From Bog-473 sp963764305 (GTDB lineage: Bacteria > Actinomycetota > Acidimicrobiia > Acidimicrobiales > RAAP-2), in assembly GCA_963764305.1 (NCBI GenBank), contig CAVXSD010000003.1, positions 180,060 through 244,059 on the forward strand: 64,000 nucleotides of DNA. The letters are read 5' to 3'. Shown piece after piece: positions 1-8,976 of the stretch (its first letter is position 1; each line of letters opens with the position of its first letter). The position numbers and the translations under genes were made by a program. A model generated the notes under the pieces. The model did no database searches. It saw only the letters and a program-made list of their open reading frames with translations, and had not been told where the DNA came from.

Positions 1-856
1 GGAGCCGCAGCATGCGATCGGCGGCATCGCCCACGGCATTGGCGGGCACCGTCCCCTGGGCTACTGCATCGACCAGGTGGTGGCCCAGAAAAGAAGCCGG
101 GCCCGGCATCTCGAGATCGAGCCCAGCAGTGACGGCAGCGGTACTACGCGTCCCGAACCAGTCGGACACCACGACGCCCTCGAAGCCCCATTCCTCCTTG
201 AGCACTCTGACGAGGAGGTCCCGATTCTCGCTGCAGAACTCCCCGCGGAGCTTGTTGTAGGCGGACATCACCATGCAGACGCCAGCCTCCCGAACAACCG
301 CTTCGAAGGGTGCAAGGTAGATCTCGCGCAGCGGGCGCTCGTCGACCTCGACGTCGATCGACATCCGCTCGATCTCCTGATCGTTGCACACGAAGTGCTT
401 GGTGGCACAGCCGACCCCGCGGCTCTGCACGCCTCGTACATAGGCCACGGCCATGACTCCGCTCAGCAGCGGATCCTCAGAGAAACACTCGAAGCTGCGG
501 CCACCGACCGGGTGACGCTGGATGTTCACCGTAGGCGCAAGGAGCACGCGCGCACCCTTGTCGAGCGCCTCGTCGCCGAGAACCTCGCCGATCAGCTGCA
601 CAAGGTGGCGATCCCACGTCGCCGCAAGCGCCGTCGCCGATGGCATGCACGCCGAGACCTCGCCCCAACGTGCGCCGCGGGCGCCGTTGGGTCCGTCGGT
701 GACGTGGACACCTTCGAGGCCCAAGTCAGTTGCGGCCGCCGTGTGCCACCAACCCACCCCGGCCGTCAGGGCCGCCTGATCCACGAGCTCCAGCGCTGAG
801 GCGCCCTTGCGGCCCGGGCCACGTGCGGCATTGTCCTCCACGGTCACCTTGGACAT
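1..856 (-). CDS. Glycoside hydrolase family 3 beta-glycosidase (partial, C-terminus off the left edge)
   Basis: GH3 enzymes release terminal beta-linked sugars from glycans by a retaining mechanism. The 285 residues present cover the catalytic (beta/alpha)8 domain. Visible GH3 blocks, in order, are VTDGPNGARG, ATALAATWDRHL, APTVNIQRHPVGGRSFEC, CATKHFVCNDQE, MSAYNKLRGE and VVVSDW. The Asp of SDW (about residue 232) is the expected nucleophile. ATG at 856 follows a strong AGGAGGGG ribosome site. No signal peptide is seen, so the enzyme is probably cytoplasmic. The usual length is 700-850 aa, so more than half lies outside the window. It follows the lacI-type gene on the same strand and has its own promoter and operator. 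The family is certain; the substrate is unknown. Confidence 0.93.
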   Translation of the reverse strand, partial: MSKVTVEDNAARGPGRKGASALELVDQAALTAGVGWWHTAAATDLGLEGVHVTDGPNGARGARWGEVSACMPSATALAATWDRHLVQLIGEVLGDEALDKGARVLLAPTVNIQRHPVGGRSFECFSEDPLLSGVMAVAYVRGVQSRGVGCATKHFVCNDQEIERMSIDVEVDERPLREIYLAPFEAVVREAGVCMVMSAYNKLRGEFCSENRDLLVRVLKEEWGFEGVVVSDWFGTRSTAAVTAGLDLEMPGPASFLGHHLVDAVAQGTVPANAVGDAADRMLRL

Positions 857-916
857 GGCTTCCCCTCCTGGATCCCGTTGGTCGGCTGCGTCGTCCGCGA
901 CCCGTTGGGCGGGGCG

Positions 917-946
917 AGGTTAGGAGGTGCGCTTACACGTGTCAAC
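917..946 (-). promoter_or_regulatory. Promoter and probable LacI-type operator of the GH3 gene
   Basis: On the minus strand TTGACA (945-940) and TAACCT (922-917) are separated by 17 nt. The 14-mer GTTGACACGTGTAA (946-933) overlaps the -35 box and holds the palindrome ACACGTGT. A 13/14 copy lies in front of the regulator gene at 1985-1998, which suggests that the LacI-family protein binds both. Confidence 0.6.
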
Positions 947-949
947 AAC

Positions 950-1939
950 CTAGGCGGACTCCCGAGCGACGATGGTCGGCTTGACCATCGTCGTGGGCGG
1001 GCGGCGCCGCCCCTCCAGCATGGCGAGCAGGTGGTCGGCGATGTGAGCCCCGACGTCACCCAGGTCAATCGTGGTCAGGGAGGGCTGCGTCAGCCCCGCG
1101 AAGAGGAGGTTGTCGCACCCCATCACGGCGACGTCCTCCGGCACCGCAATGCCTCCGTCCCGCAGCACCTGCAGCACGATCAATGCGTACTCGTCGTTGT
1201 AGGCGAATACGGCGTCGACGGCGGGCTTCTTGCGCACGGCGGCGAGAATCGGGCCTCGAGCGGCCTCGAGGTCCATTGGAACATTGACCGTCCGCAGGCG
1301 CCGCTCGTCGAGCACGCCGCGGATCCCGGTGAGACGCTCGGCGCTCATATCGGCCAGTCGTGGGTCGTCGGGCATGACGGCCAACAGACGCTGGCGTCCT
1401 CTCGCGATCAAAAATGTGGCTGCGGCCTCCCCGACCGGCTCCGCCGAGAACCGCAGACGGGCGATCGACGTGCCGGGACCGTCCCCTATGGCGAGTAGGC
1501 AGCGGGTCCCGTTCAGCTCGAGAAGCCTGGCGATCCTCGACGAAAGCAGCGGACCGGGCGCGACGACGGCCGTCGGTTGGATTCGTTCGCAGGCGCGACT
1601 AAATGCCGTGGGGGATGGCGTGCCCGTGAAGTCGATGAGTGGGGTGTAACCCGCCGCGGCGACCCGGCGGGTGAGGTTGTCGATCGCCCGCGTGAGCAGG
1701 GGCCCGGGCGTGGCGCCCACCATGACCATGAGAACGATGTCGCTCTCCTTGGTCTTGAGCATCCGGGCGTTGTGGTCGGGCGTGTAGTGCAGCTCCTCGA
1801 CGGCGTTCCAGACCCGCTGACGCACCTCCGGTGAGATCCGCTGTCTGCTGACGTCGTTGAGGACGTAGCTGACAGTCGCCCGGGATACTCCCGCGGCACG
1901 GGCCACGTCGTGACTGGTCGGGCGACGCTTCGGTGCCAT
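950..1939 (-). CDS. LacI-family transcriptional regulator
   Basis: This 329-aa protein has the normal LacI length. The N-terminal helix-turn-helix and hinge read SHDVARAAGVSRATVSYVLND, shortened at its ends, at about residues 9-29. The remaining 260 residues are a periplasmic-binding-like sugar-sensing domain, with an ending typical of LacI repressors (AVMGCDNLLFAGLTQPSLTTIDL region). ATG at 1939 is preceded by GAGGAAGAGGA; in-frame codons further upstream lack this and fall outside the family alignment. The GH3 gene starts 94 bp downstream on the same strand, so a role as its sugar-responsive repressor is likely. A shared 14-bp motif in front of both genes supports this. Confidence 0.92.
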   Translation of the reverse strand: MAPKRRPTSHDVARAAGVSRATVSYVLNDVSRQRISPEVRQRVWNAVEELHYTPDHNARMLKTKESDIVLMVMVGATPGPLLTRAIDNLTRRVAAAGYTPLIDFTGTPSPTAFSRACERIQPTAVVAPGPLLSSRIARLLELNGTRCLLAIGDGPGTSIARLRFSAEPVGEAAATFLIARGRQRLLAVMPDDPRLADMSAERLTGIRGVLDERRLRTVNVPMDLEAARGPILAAVRKKPAVDAVFAYNDEYALIVLQVLRDGGIAVPEDVAVMGCDNLLFAGLTQPSLTTIDLGDVGAHIADHLLAMLEGRRRPPTTMVKPTIVARESA

Positions 1940-2355
1940 TCCTCTTCCTCTCCGACCCGAGGCGATCAGTTCAGGCCGGGCGCTGTTGACACGAGTAAGT
2001 ACCAGGGTTACGTTAACAGCCGCTTGGCGGCGATTCCGGCCCGGTCGCATGCCAGGGGATGGGGCAAGCGGAACAGGAAAGCACGAGGGAGGGCATTTGC
2101 ATCTACGAACGGGCGCAGTCGCGCCTGTGTGGCCCGGTCCCCGGCGGCCGCAGCGTGGCGGACAATCCCCTCGACCTCGTCCTGGCACGGTACCGCAGGG
2201 AGGCCAGGCTGGGCGCACGCACACGCCCTCGAGGCCACGTTCGGGCTCCCCGGGGAACATGGGATACCCGACCCGCACTTCGACCGCCTGAACCAACTGT
2301 TGCACGGGGATCTGAAAAGCTCCGTCGTCCTACATTCACGGAAAGGAAGCACCAC
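1940..2355. other. Intergenic region with promoter-like elements
   Basis: No credible gene is present. The left part holds the motif and palindrome described at 1985-2017. The rest is the long leader of the binding-protein gene, with an AAAGGAAG ribosome site just before 2356. I recognised no riboswitch. Confidence 0.5.
1985..2017 (+). promoter_or_regulatory. Candidate LacI operator pair and plus-strand promoter
   Basis: GTTGACACGAGTAA (1985-1998) matches the GH3 operator motif at 13 of 14 bases. GTTACGTTAAC (2007-2017), with GTTA/TAAC arms, lies 8 bp further on. On the plus strand TTGACA (1986-1991) and TACGTT (2009-2014) sit 17 nt apart, so this may be a promoter for the binding-protein gene. 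It lies about 46 bp upstream of the lacI-type start and would suit autoregulation. Confidence 0.5.
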
Positions 2356-3636
2356 ATGCGCAGAGCGCCCGCGGTGATCGTTGCCACACTGATGACGATC
2401 ATCAGCCTCATGCTCGTAGCGCTGGCGCCTGGGATCGCAGACGGCGCGGGCGACAACCAGTCTGGCCAGGGGGTCACCCCCACGAGCATCAAGCTCGGGA
2501 TCACGTACCTCGATACAGCGGCGATCAAGAGCATCGTCGATATCGATCCCGGCAACTATCAGGTCGCCTACACCGCGCTGATCCATCAGATCAACGCCAA
2601 GGGAGGGATCAACGGCCGCAAGATCGTGCCGGTGTTCGAGCCGATCGATCCCATCGGGACCTCTCCCGCCGCCACCGCGTGCACTGCGCTCACCGGGGAC
2701 GACAAGGTGTTCTCCGTAATCGGCTTCTTCCAGGCCGCCGACACGGCCTGCTACGTGGAAACGCACGACACGCCGATCGTCGGCGCAACGCTGAGCAATG
2801 CGGAGGCGGCGCAGGCCAAGGCTCCATGGTTCAACAACATCATCTCCGATAACGACCTCATCCCCAAGGAGATGGAAGCCTTCAAGCAAGAAGGTGTCTT
2901 CGCCAAGAAGAAGGTCGCCGTGGTGGGAGATTCGTCCGATCGAGCCGAGATGAACCTCGTGCTTCCGGAACTCAAGAGGCTCAACGTGAACGTGGTGCAG
3001 ACCGCCGTCAACAGTGTCCCGGACAACGACCAAGCGGCGACGAATTCGGAGTACGCCACCATCGCCCTCAAGTTCAGGGCAGCCGGCGCGAACGTCGTCA
3101 TCGCGGTCGGGGACGCCGGCGTCAGTTGGCCGGAGGCGCTACAGAACAACCAAAGCACCTACCTGCCGAGGTTGATCGTCCCTGACTACTCCGACCTTCA
3201 GACCGTCCTGTCCAGCAAGACCCATTCCGGCGCCGGGCTCAAAGGCGCCTTGACCGCTGGCGGGACCCCGCCACCAGCGGCGGAGTGGAACGACCCGGCA
3301 ATGAAGCGCTGCATCGCCACTGTCCACGCTGCCGAGCCGAAGGCGGTGATCAACGACCCTGTGACGGCAACCGCGTCGACTCCGGTGACGTGGAACGCCC
3401 CCGAGAACGCGTGCCAGGTGTTGACACTGTTCGCGGACATCACCAAGGCCGCCGGCAAGACGCTGAACAACGCCACCTTCGACCGGGGTGGGGCGTCCCT
3501 GACACACGTCACGCTTCCCGGTGGGGACGGGACCTACGACTTCGGACCGGGCCACCGCGATGGTGACGGACCCGTGTTCGTCTACGAATGGAACGCCGCC
3601 GCGAAGAAGCTCGAGCCGAAGGCGACGGTCAGGTAG
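2356..3636 (+). CDS. Exported branched-chain amino acid-type substrate-binding protein
   Basis: The 426-aa product has a signal peptide (MRR start, hydrophobic core, cleavage probably after the GIADGA region near residue 30). The rest is a type I periplasmic-binding fold of the LivJ/Peripla_BP_6 class: GVTPTSIKLGITYLD opens the mature protein, and NAKGGINGRKI is the family's characteristic segment. Such proteins capture amino acids, amides or aromatic acids for ABC importers. No permease or ATPase gene is adjacent, so it is an orphan or serves transporters elsewhere. The ATG is preceded by AAAGGAAG. It contains several Cys residues (TAC, ADTAC, MKRC, NAC), which may form disulfides. Ligand unknown. 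Confidence 0.85.
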   Translation: MRRAPAVIVATLMTIISLMLVALAPGIADGAGDNQSGQGVTPTSIKLGITYLDTAAIKSIVDIDPGNYQVAYTALIHQINAKGGINGRKIVPVFEPIDPIGTSPAATACTALTGDDKVFSVIGFFQAADTACYVETHDTPIVGATLSNAEAAQAKAPWFNNIISDNDLIPKEMEAFKQEGVFAKKKVAVVGDSSDRAEMNLVLPELKRLNVNVVQTAVNSVPDNDQAATNSEYATIALKFRAAGANVVIAVGDAGVSWPEALQNNQSTYLPRLIVPDYSDLQTVLSSKTHSGAGLKGALTAGGTPPPAAEWNDPAMKRCIATVHAAEPKAVINDPVTATASTPVTWNAPENACQVLTLFADITKAAGKTLNNATFDRGGASLTHVTLPGGDGTYDFGPGHRDGDGPVFVYEWNAAAKKLEPKATVR

Positions 3637-3785
3637 GCCTGGCGGGTGCGGCCTAGCGGGGCGGGAAACGAGTCCGGGGTCAGCTGGCCTGCCTGGCCTT
3701 GGACACGACCATCCCGTCAGGGGCGACGCTCGATGATCGGGCCGCGTCCCTGAACAGGGTCATCACACGGGAGCGCTGAGCTTTC

Positions 3786-3806
3786 GTGAGTCCCCTCGGG
3801 GCTCAC
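3786..3806 (+). terminator. Terminator-like hairpin
   Basis: GTGAG-T-CCCC-TC-GGGG-CTCAC forms a stem of nine pairs with one bulged base. It lies 150 bp after the binding-protein stop and 97 bp before the next start. No U-tract follows, as is common in actinobacteria. Confidence 0.5.
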
Positions 3807-3902
3807 GCTCACGATCGCCCACATCGGCTGGCGTCCCGGCGCATCGCCGGTTGCGAACCGTCTACCCTGGCGCCTGCAGGGCGGAACCGGAGGAGGGGAG
3901 CC

Positions 3903-6900
3903 TTGGCGGTCACCGAGACCATCACGGTCCTATTCACCGACCTGGTCGGCTCGACCGAGATCAGCTACGCAATCAGTCCGGACGCCGCGGACGAGCTGCT
4001 CCGGACCCACTTCGCGGTGCTGCGTCGAGCCGTTGCGGGCTCCGGAGGGGTCGAGGTGAAGGGCCTCGGCGACGGGGTGATGGTCGTATTCCGCAGTACC
4101 TCCGCCGCCCTGTCGTGCGCCGTGGCGATGCAGCAAGCCGTCCACCGTGACAACGTCGGCGCCCGCCATCGCTTGGGGCTGCGCATAGGACTCAGCGGCG
4201 GAGAGGCGACGATGGAGTCCAACGATTACTACGGCGACCCGGTGATTGAGGCGGCTCGGCTCTGTGCCCAGGCCGAGGCCGGCCAGATCCTCGCCACCGA
4301 CGCCGTCCGGGTCATGGGCGGCCGGCGCAGCCCTTACCTCTTCGAGCGGCTCGGTGCGCTCGAATTGAAGGGCCTCCCGGAGCCCGTGGAGGTCCTCGAC
4401 GTCCGTTGGGAGCCGCTCGATGAGATGTCGGCCGAGAACGGCGTGCCGTTACCGGCACGCCTGACGCATGTGCCGCTTACCGGGGTCGTCGCCCGCGAGA
4501 CCGAGGCGGCACTGCTGACCGACGCCTACAAGCGAGCGGCGGCGGGAGAAGGGAGCGCGGTTGTGCTGGTGTCGGGTGACGCCGGAGTCGGGAAGACGAC
4601 CCTGGTCGCCGAGGCCGCCCGGCGCGCCGCCAAGGAGGGCGCCTGCGTCCTCCTGGGACGCAGCCTGGAAGACGTCGGCACGTCATACGCGCCCATCGCC
4701 GAGGCGCTGCACCATTACGTGGCGCATGCACCCGAGCACGTGCTTCGGACCTATGTCGAGGCCCACGACGGCCACATCGCATCGATGGTCCCTGCGCTCG
4801 GTCAACGACTGGGGACCATTCCGGCACCGACGAGGACGGATCCCGACACCGAGCGCTACCTTCTCTACGGGGCGGTGGCGGGACTTCTCACGGCCGCCTC
4901 CGCGCTCCAACCAACCGTGCTCGTGCTCGACGATTTGCAATGGTCGGATAGTCAAAGCCTCCGACTCCTGCGTCATGTCGTCACCACCGCCGAGTCGGCA
5001 CGGCTGCTCGTGCTCGGGACGTTTCGGGACACCGAGCTCTCGCCGGCCAACCCGCTCCGCGATCTCCTCGGTGCCCTGCAGCGCGAACCAAGTGTCAGCC
5101 GGGTGGAGTTGAAGGGCTTCGATAGCACCGGGGTGCTCGCATTCATGGAGGCTGCAGCCGGGCAGCGCCTCGAGGAGGAGGCGAGGGATCTCGCCCAGGC
5201 GCTCTGCCTCGAGACCGAAGGCAACCCCTTCTTCGTCGGAGAGGTGTTGCGGAGTCTCATGGAGACCGGGGCCATCTACCAGGACGATCGTGGCCGTTGG
5301 ACGGCGGCAGGGGAACTGTCCGAGATGGTGCTGCCCAACAGCGTGCGAGACGTCATCACCGCCCGCGTCGGCCGTGTCGGTGCGCAAGCTGGTCGGGTCC
5401 TTTCCACGGCAGCGGTCATCGGACGTGATTTCGACTTCGACCTGCTCGACGCCGTGACCGACCTCGGCACGGAGGAGGTGCTCGACGTCCTCGATGCTGC
5501 GACAGCCGCCGCCCTCGTGCGCGAGGTTCCTGACGTGCCGGGGCGCTACACCTTCTCGCACGCTTTGACGCAGCACACGTTGTACCAGGGCCTACCGAGG
5601 GTCCGGCGAACCCGGGCCCACCGGCAGGTAGCCGAGGCCATCGAGGCGAGCGTCGGACAGACGCCCGGGGCGCGGGTGGGTGAGCTGGCCCACCACTGGC
5701 TCAGCGCCAGCCAACCGGCCAACACGGCCAAGGCCATCGGCTATGCCCGGCAGGCAGGCGAGGCCGCCTTGGCGGCCCTGGCCCCGGACGACGCGGTCAG
5801 GTACCTCTCCCGGGCGCTCCACCTCGCGGAGATGGTGCCGGAGCAAGACCCCCTGGTCGGCTGTGACCTGCTCCTGGCCCTGGGGGAGGCGCAACGCCAG
5901 GCCGGCTTGCCGGCGTCCCGAGAGACCTTCCTCGACGCCGCACACCGGGCCCAGGAGCTGCAGGCAACCGACCGACTGGTGGCTGCCGCATTAGGGAACA
6001 GCCGCGGCTTCTTCAGTTCGATCGGGGTCATCGACACAGACAAGGTCGCGGTGCTGGAGTCGGCGCTCGATGCCCTGGGTGATGACGACGGACGAGAGCG
6101 GGCCCTCCTCCTGGCCACGCTGTGCAGCGAGCTCGCCTTGGGCACGTCGCTGGACCGGCGCCAGGCATTGGCCGACGCCGCCAGGGCGATGGCGCGGCGG
6201 TTGGGGGATCCGGACACCGTCATCCGCACCCTGAACCTGGTCTGCGACCCGCTCCAGGTCCCTTCCACGCTCAACGAGCGGATGGTCGATGCGAAGGAAG
6301 CCCTGGAGCTGTCGGAGGTCCTGGGGGACCCTGACCTGCTCTTCTGGACCGGCGCCTACAGCCGGTTGGCCGCAGTGCAAGCCGGTGACTTCGAGATGGC
6401 GCGTCGGTGCCTCGCAATCATGCACGCCGTGATCGACGGACTCCGCCAGCCGACGATGATGTGGGTCACCCTCTTCAACGACGCCGCCGATGCGCTCTTG
6501 ACCGGGGATCCGGATCGAGCGGAAAAGCTCGCCACCGCTGCGTTGGAGATAGGCACGGAGAGCGGACAGCCCGATGCCTTCGGCTTCTACGGGGCCGAGT
6601 TGATCGGTGTCCGCCGCCAACAGGGGCGCTACGGCGAGCTCGTTCCCATGATCGAGCAGATCGCGGCCGAGAACCCGGCCCTCCCTGTGTTCCGTTCGAC
6701 GTTGGCCGAAGGACATATGGAAGCCGGCAACGTCGACACGGCACGCCAGATGCTCGAAGCCGCGGCCGCGGACCTCGCGTCATTGCCCTACGACGTCGTC
6801 TGGATCTTCGCGGTTGCCTCGTATGCCGACGTTGCCAGCGAACTGCGCGCCGAGGCGCCGGCTCGGCTGCTCCTGGAACTGCTCGCGCCCTTCGGCGACC

Positions 6901-7214
6901 AGGTTCTCTTCATCGGGGCGACTGCCGGCAGCCCGGTGGCGTACTACTGCGGCTGCCTCGAGTCGGTACTCGGCCGCTACGACGAGGCCGAGACGCACTT
7001 CGCCCAGGCAGCCGAGCTCAACGCGCGGGGTCAGATGGAGTTCGCTACCGCTGTCACCCACCTGCAGTGGGGCCGCATGCTCTCGACACGCGGCGGCCCG
7101 GGCGACCTCGAACGGGCCCGCGATCTCCTGGACCAAGCCCACGACGCAGCCGTGAGCCGCGGGTACGCCAGTGTCGCCCGGCGAGCCACCGCGGCGTTGT
7201 CGAACCTGGACTGA
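3903..7214 (+). CDS. Cyclase-homology / AAA ATPase / TPR signalling protein
   Basis: The start is TTG at 3903, directly after AGGAGGGGAG; upstream in-frame codons add no domain. The product is 1103 aa. Residues 5-170 form a class III nucleotide cyclase domain with FTDLVGST (metal Asp13) and GLGDGVMVVF. The usual VNRAAR transition-state segment reads VIEAAR, so cyclase activity is doubtful. Residues 220-500 form a STAND/AAA ATPase with GDAGVGKT (about 226-233) and VLVLDDLQW (about 339-347). The C-terminal half is helical TPR-like repeats. Unlike many relatives it lacks a C-terminal LuxR helix-turn-helix. Such proteins are abundant soluble switches in actinobacteria; the input and output of this one cannot be read from the sequence. 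Confidence 0.88.
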   Translation: MAVTETITVLFTDLVGSTEISYAISPDAADELLRTHFAVLRRAVAGSGGVEVKGLGDGVMVVFRSTSAALSCAVAMQQAVHRDNVGARHRLGLRIGLSGGEATMESNDYYGDPVIEAARLCAQAEAGQILATDAVRVMGGRRSPYLFERLGALELKGLPEPVEVLDVRWEPLDEMSAENGVPLPARLTHVPLTGVVARETEAALLTDAYKRAAAGEGSAVVLVSGDAGVGKTTLVAEAARRAAKEGACVLLGRSLEDVGTSYAPIAEALHHYVAHAPEHVLRTYVEAHDGHIASMVPALGQRLGTIPAPTRTDPDTERYLLYGAVAGLLTAASALQPTVLVLDDLQWSDSQSLRLLRHVVTTAESARLLVLGTFRDTELSPANPLRDLLGALQREPSVSRVELKGFDSTGVLAFMEAAAGQRLEEEARDLAQALCLETEGNPFFVGEVLRSLMETGAIYQDDRGRWTAAGELSEMVLPNSVRDVITARVGRVGAQAGRVLSTAAVIGRDFDFDLLDAVTDLGTEEVLDVLDAATAAALVREVPDVPGRYTFSHALTQHTLYQGLPRVRRTRAHRQVAEAIEASVGQTPGARVGELAHHWLSASQPANTAKAIGYARQAGEAALAALAPDDAVRYLSRALHLAEMVPEQDPLVGCDLLLALGEAQRQAGLPASRETFLDAAHRAQELQATDRLVAAALGNSRGFFSSIGVIDTDKVAVLESALDALGDDDGRERALLLATLCSELALGTSLDRRQALADAARAMARRLGDPDTVIRTLNLVCDPLQVPSTLNERMVDAKEALELSEVLGDPDLLFWTGAYSRLAAVQAGDFEMARRCLAIMHAVIDGLRQPTMMWVTLFNDAADALLTGDPDRAEKLATAALEIGTESGQPDAFGFYGAELIGVRRQQGRYGELVPMIEQIAAENPALPVFRSTLAEGHMEAGNVDTARQMLEAAAADLASLPYDVVWIFAVASYADVASELRAEAPARLLLELLAPFGDQVLFIGATAGSPVAYYCGCLESVLGRYDEAETHFAQAAELNARGQMEFATAVTHLQWGRMLSTRGGPGDLERARDLLDQAHDAAVSRGYASVARRATAALSNLD

Positions 7215-7225
7215 CGCAGAGCTGC

Positions 7226-7251
7226 ACTACACCCCGTACAACCGGGGTAGT
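7226..7251 (+). terminator. Rho-independent-type hairpin after the cyclase/ATPase gene
   Basis: ACTAC-A-CCCCG, loop TACAAC, CGGGGTAGT: nine pairs with one bulge, beginning 11 bp after the stop codon. Confidence 0.6.
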
Positions 7252-7345
7252 ACACACCTGGACGTATCCCACCACGTGCCTGCGCTCCCTGGACGGGCAA
7301 TGATGAAGCAAGACCTTTGAAGCGGGACCTCAGGGAGGCATCGTG

Positions 7346-8767
7346 ATGCAGCCAGCCGAAACCGCAACGGCGCCGGCGCTCCGGAAGATGCTCGTGCCTC
7401 TGGCATTAGCGCAGTTCATCTGTAGCTTCGCCGGTTCGAACATGAACGTGATGATCAACGACATCAGCCACGACTTGGACACCACTGTCCAGGGGGTCCA
7501 GGTCGCCATCACGTTGTTCCTCCTTGTGATGGCCGCTCTCATGATTCCCGGTGGCAAGCTGACGGACCGCTGGGGCCGCAAGCGCTGCTTCACGCTGGGA
7601 CTTTGGATCTATGCCACTGGGGCTGTCCTCAGTGCCCTCTCGCCGGGACTGGGGGTCCTGATCCTTGGGAACTCGATCCTCGAAGGGGTGGGGACCGCCC
7701 TGTTGATCCCGCCCGTCTACATCCTTACCACGTTGCTCTTCAGCGACCTCAAATCGCGCGCTCGCGCGTTCGGCGTGATCAGTGGGATGGGAGGGGTGGG
7801 TGCGGCCACGGGGCCATTGATCGGAGGCTTACTCACGACGGCCATCAGTTGGCGGGCCGCCTTCGTCTTCCAGGCCGTGATCGTCGTGACCATCGTCGTT
7901 CTCGCGCGAGGGATCCGCGACCCTGTTGCACCGGACCCCACGCGTCCGTTCGACATCGTCGGTGCCGTCCTTTCCGCCCTGGGCCTGGTCGTCTTCGTGA
8001 TGGGAATTCTGGCCGCGGACAACAACGCCATCTTGATGGTGGTGCTCCTCGTCATCGGGGCGGTGATCCTCGGGGTCTTCTTCATGTGGATCCGCGCCCG
8101 CGAGCGCGCCGGCAAGGAAGCGTTGCTCTCCACGACACTCTTCCGCAATCGAATGTCGAACCTCGGGCTCGTGACCCAGAATGTGCAATGGCTGATGCTC
8201 ATGGGTACGTCATTCGTCGTCTCGGCCTACCTGCAGGTGGTGCGCGGGTACAACGCCATCCAGACTGGGGTGATCTTCACTTCGGCGACCCTGGGTATCC
8301 TCGTGTCATCGCTCGCCGCGGGGCGTCTCGCGCAGCGATTCCAACAGCGGACGCTCATCTTGGTCGGCTTCGTGACGACTATCGCCGGTGTCGGATTCTT
8401 GCTCGGGATCGTGAAGCACTCACCGAGTCCATGGGCCTTCGCCCCCGGCCTCCTGCTCATCGGTTTGGGCCTCGGCATCATGCTCACCCCATCAGTCAAC
8501 GTCGTTCAATCAGCGTTTCCTGAGGAGCGCCAGGGCGAGATCTCGGGGCTGTCCCGCAGTGTCTCCAATCTGGGCTCCTGCTTCGGCACCGCGGTCGCGG
8601 GCACGATCCTCGTCTCGGGCCTCACCACCCCGACGCGCTCGTACGCCCTCGCCATGATCGTGGTGGGAGCGATCGGTTTCGGGGGGTTGGCGGCCGCAGC
8701 CTTCCTCCGAAATCCCGATCCAGTCCAGATGGCTGGCGCGGCATCGCCGCCCCGCAGGGACCGCTGA
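7346..8767 (+). CDS. MFS transporter, DHA2 (EmrB/QacA-like) family
   Basis: This is a polytopic membrane protein of 473 aa with about 14 hydrophobic helices. The motif A loop GGKLTDRWGRKR follows helix 2, and the SGMGGVGAATGPLIGGLL motif C typical of proton-driven antiporters is present near residue 155. Members export drugs, dyes or metabolites. GGGAGG lies 7 nt before ATG 7346; a GTG directly in front is a poorer start by spacing. The gene stands alone between two hairpins and converges on the DUF5996 gene. Substrate unknown. Confidence 0.9.
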   Translation: MQPAETATAPALRKMLVPLALAQFICSFAGSNMNVMINDISHDLDTTVQGVQVAITLFLLVMAALMIPGGKLTDRWGRKRCFTLGLWIYATGAVLSALSPGLGVLILGNSILEGVGTALLIPPVYILTTLLFSDLKSRARAFGVISGMGGVGAATGPLIGGLLTTAISWRAAFVFQAVIVVTIVVLARGIRDPVAPDPTRPFDIVGAVLSALGLVVFVMGILAADNNAILMVVLLVIGAVILGVFFMWIRARERAGKEALLSTTLFRNRMSNLGLVTQNVQWLMLMGTSFVVSAYLQVVRGYNAIQTGVIFTSATLGILVSSLAAGRLAQRFQQRTLILVGFVTTIAGVGFLLGIVKHSPSPWAFAPGLLLIGLGLGIMLTPSVNVVQSAFPEERQGEISGLSRSVSNLGSCFGTAVAGTILVSGLTTPTRSYALAMIVVGAIGFGGLAAAAFLRNPDPVQMAGAASPPRRDR

Positions 8768-8820
8768 CGGCACAGCCTCGGCGAAAATAGACTTCGGTCG
8801 ACGCCGTCGGCAGGCTCTTG

Positions 8821-8852
8821 TTCGGCGGCGCCCGAAACCTCGGCGCCGCGAA
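8821..8852. terminator. Shared terminator hairpin between convergent genes
   Basis: TTCGGCGGCGCC pairs with GGCGCCGCGAA across a 9-nt loop, with one bulged G. It lies between the MFS stop at 8767 and the DUF5996 stop at 8977 and could serve both strands. Confidence 0.6.
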
Positions 8853-8976
8853 GATGTATTCATCGACCACGTGCCGGCGTATGACGGATTGGCTGAGGAC
8901 GCTCGCTGGACATCTGGAACTGTCTGGCGGAAAACGACCGCACGGGCGAGCGACAGTATGACGGGTGGCTCGCGGC

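Noticed and set aside
77..799. Plus-strand open frame of 240 codons
   Set aside because: It lies opposite the GH3 gene, whose conserved motifs are unmistakable on the minus strand.
2008..3033. Minus-strand open frame of 341 codons
   Set aside because: It is a shadow of the binding-protein gene in high-GC DNA; the product has no recognisable features.
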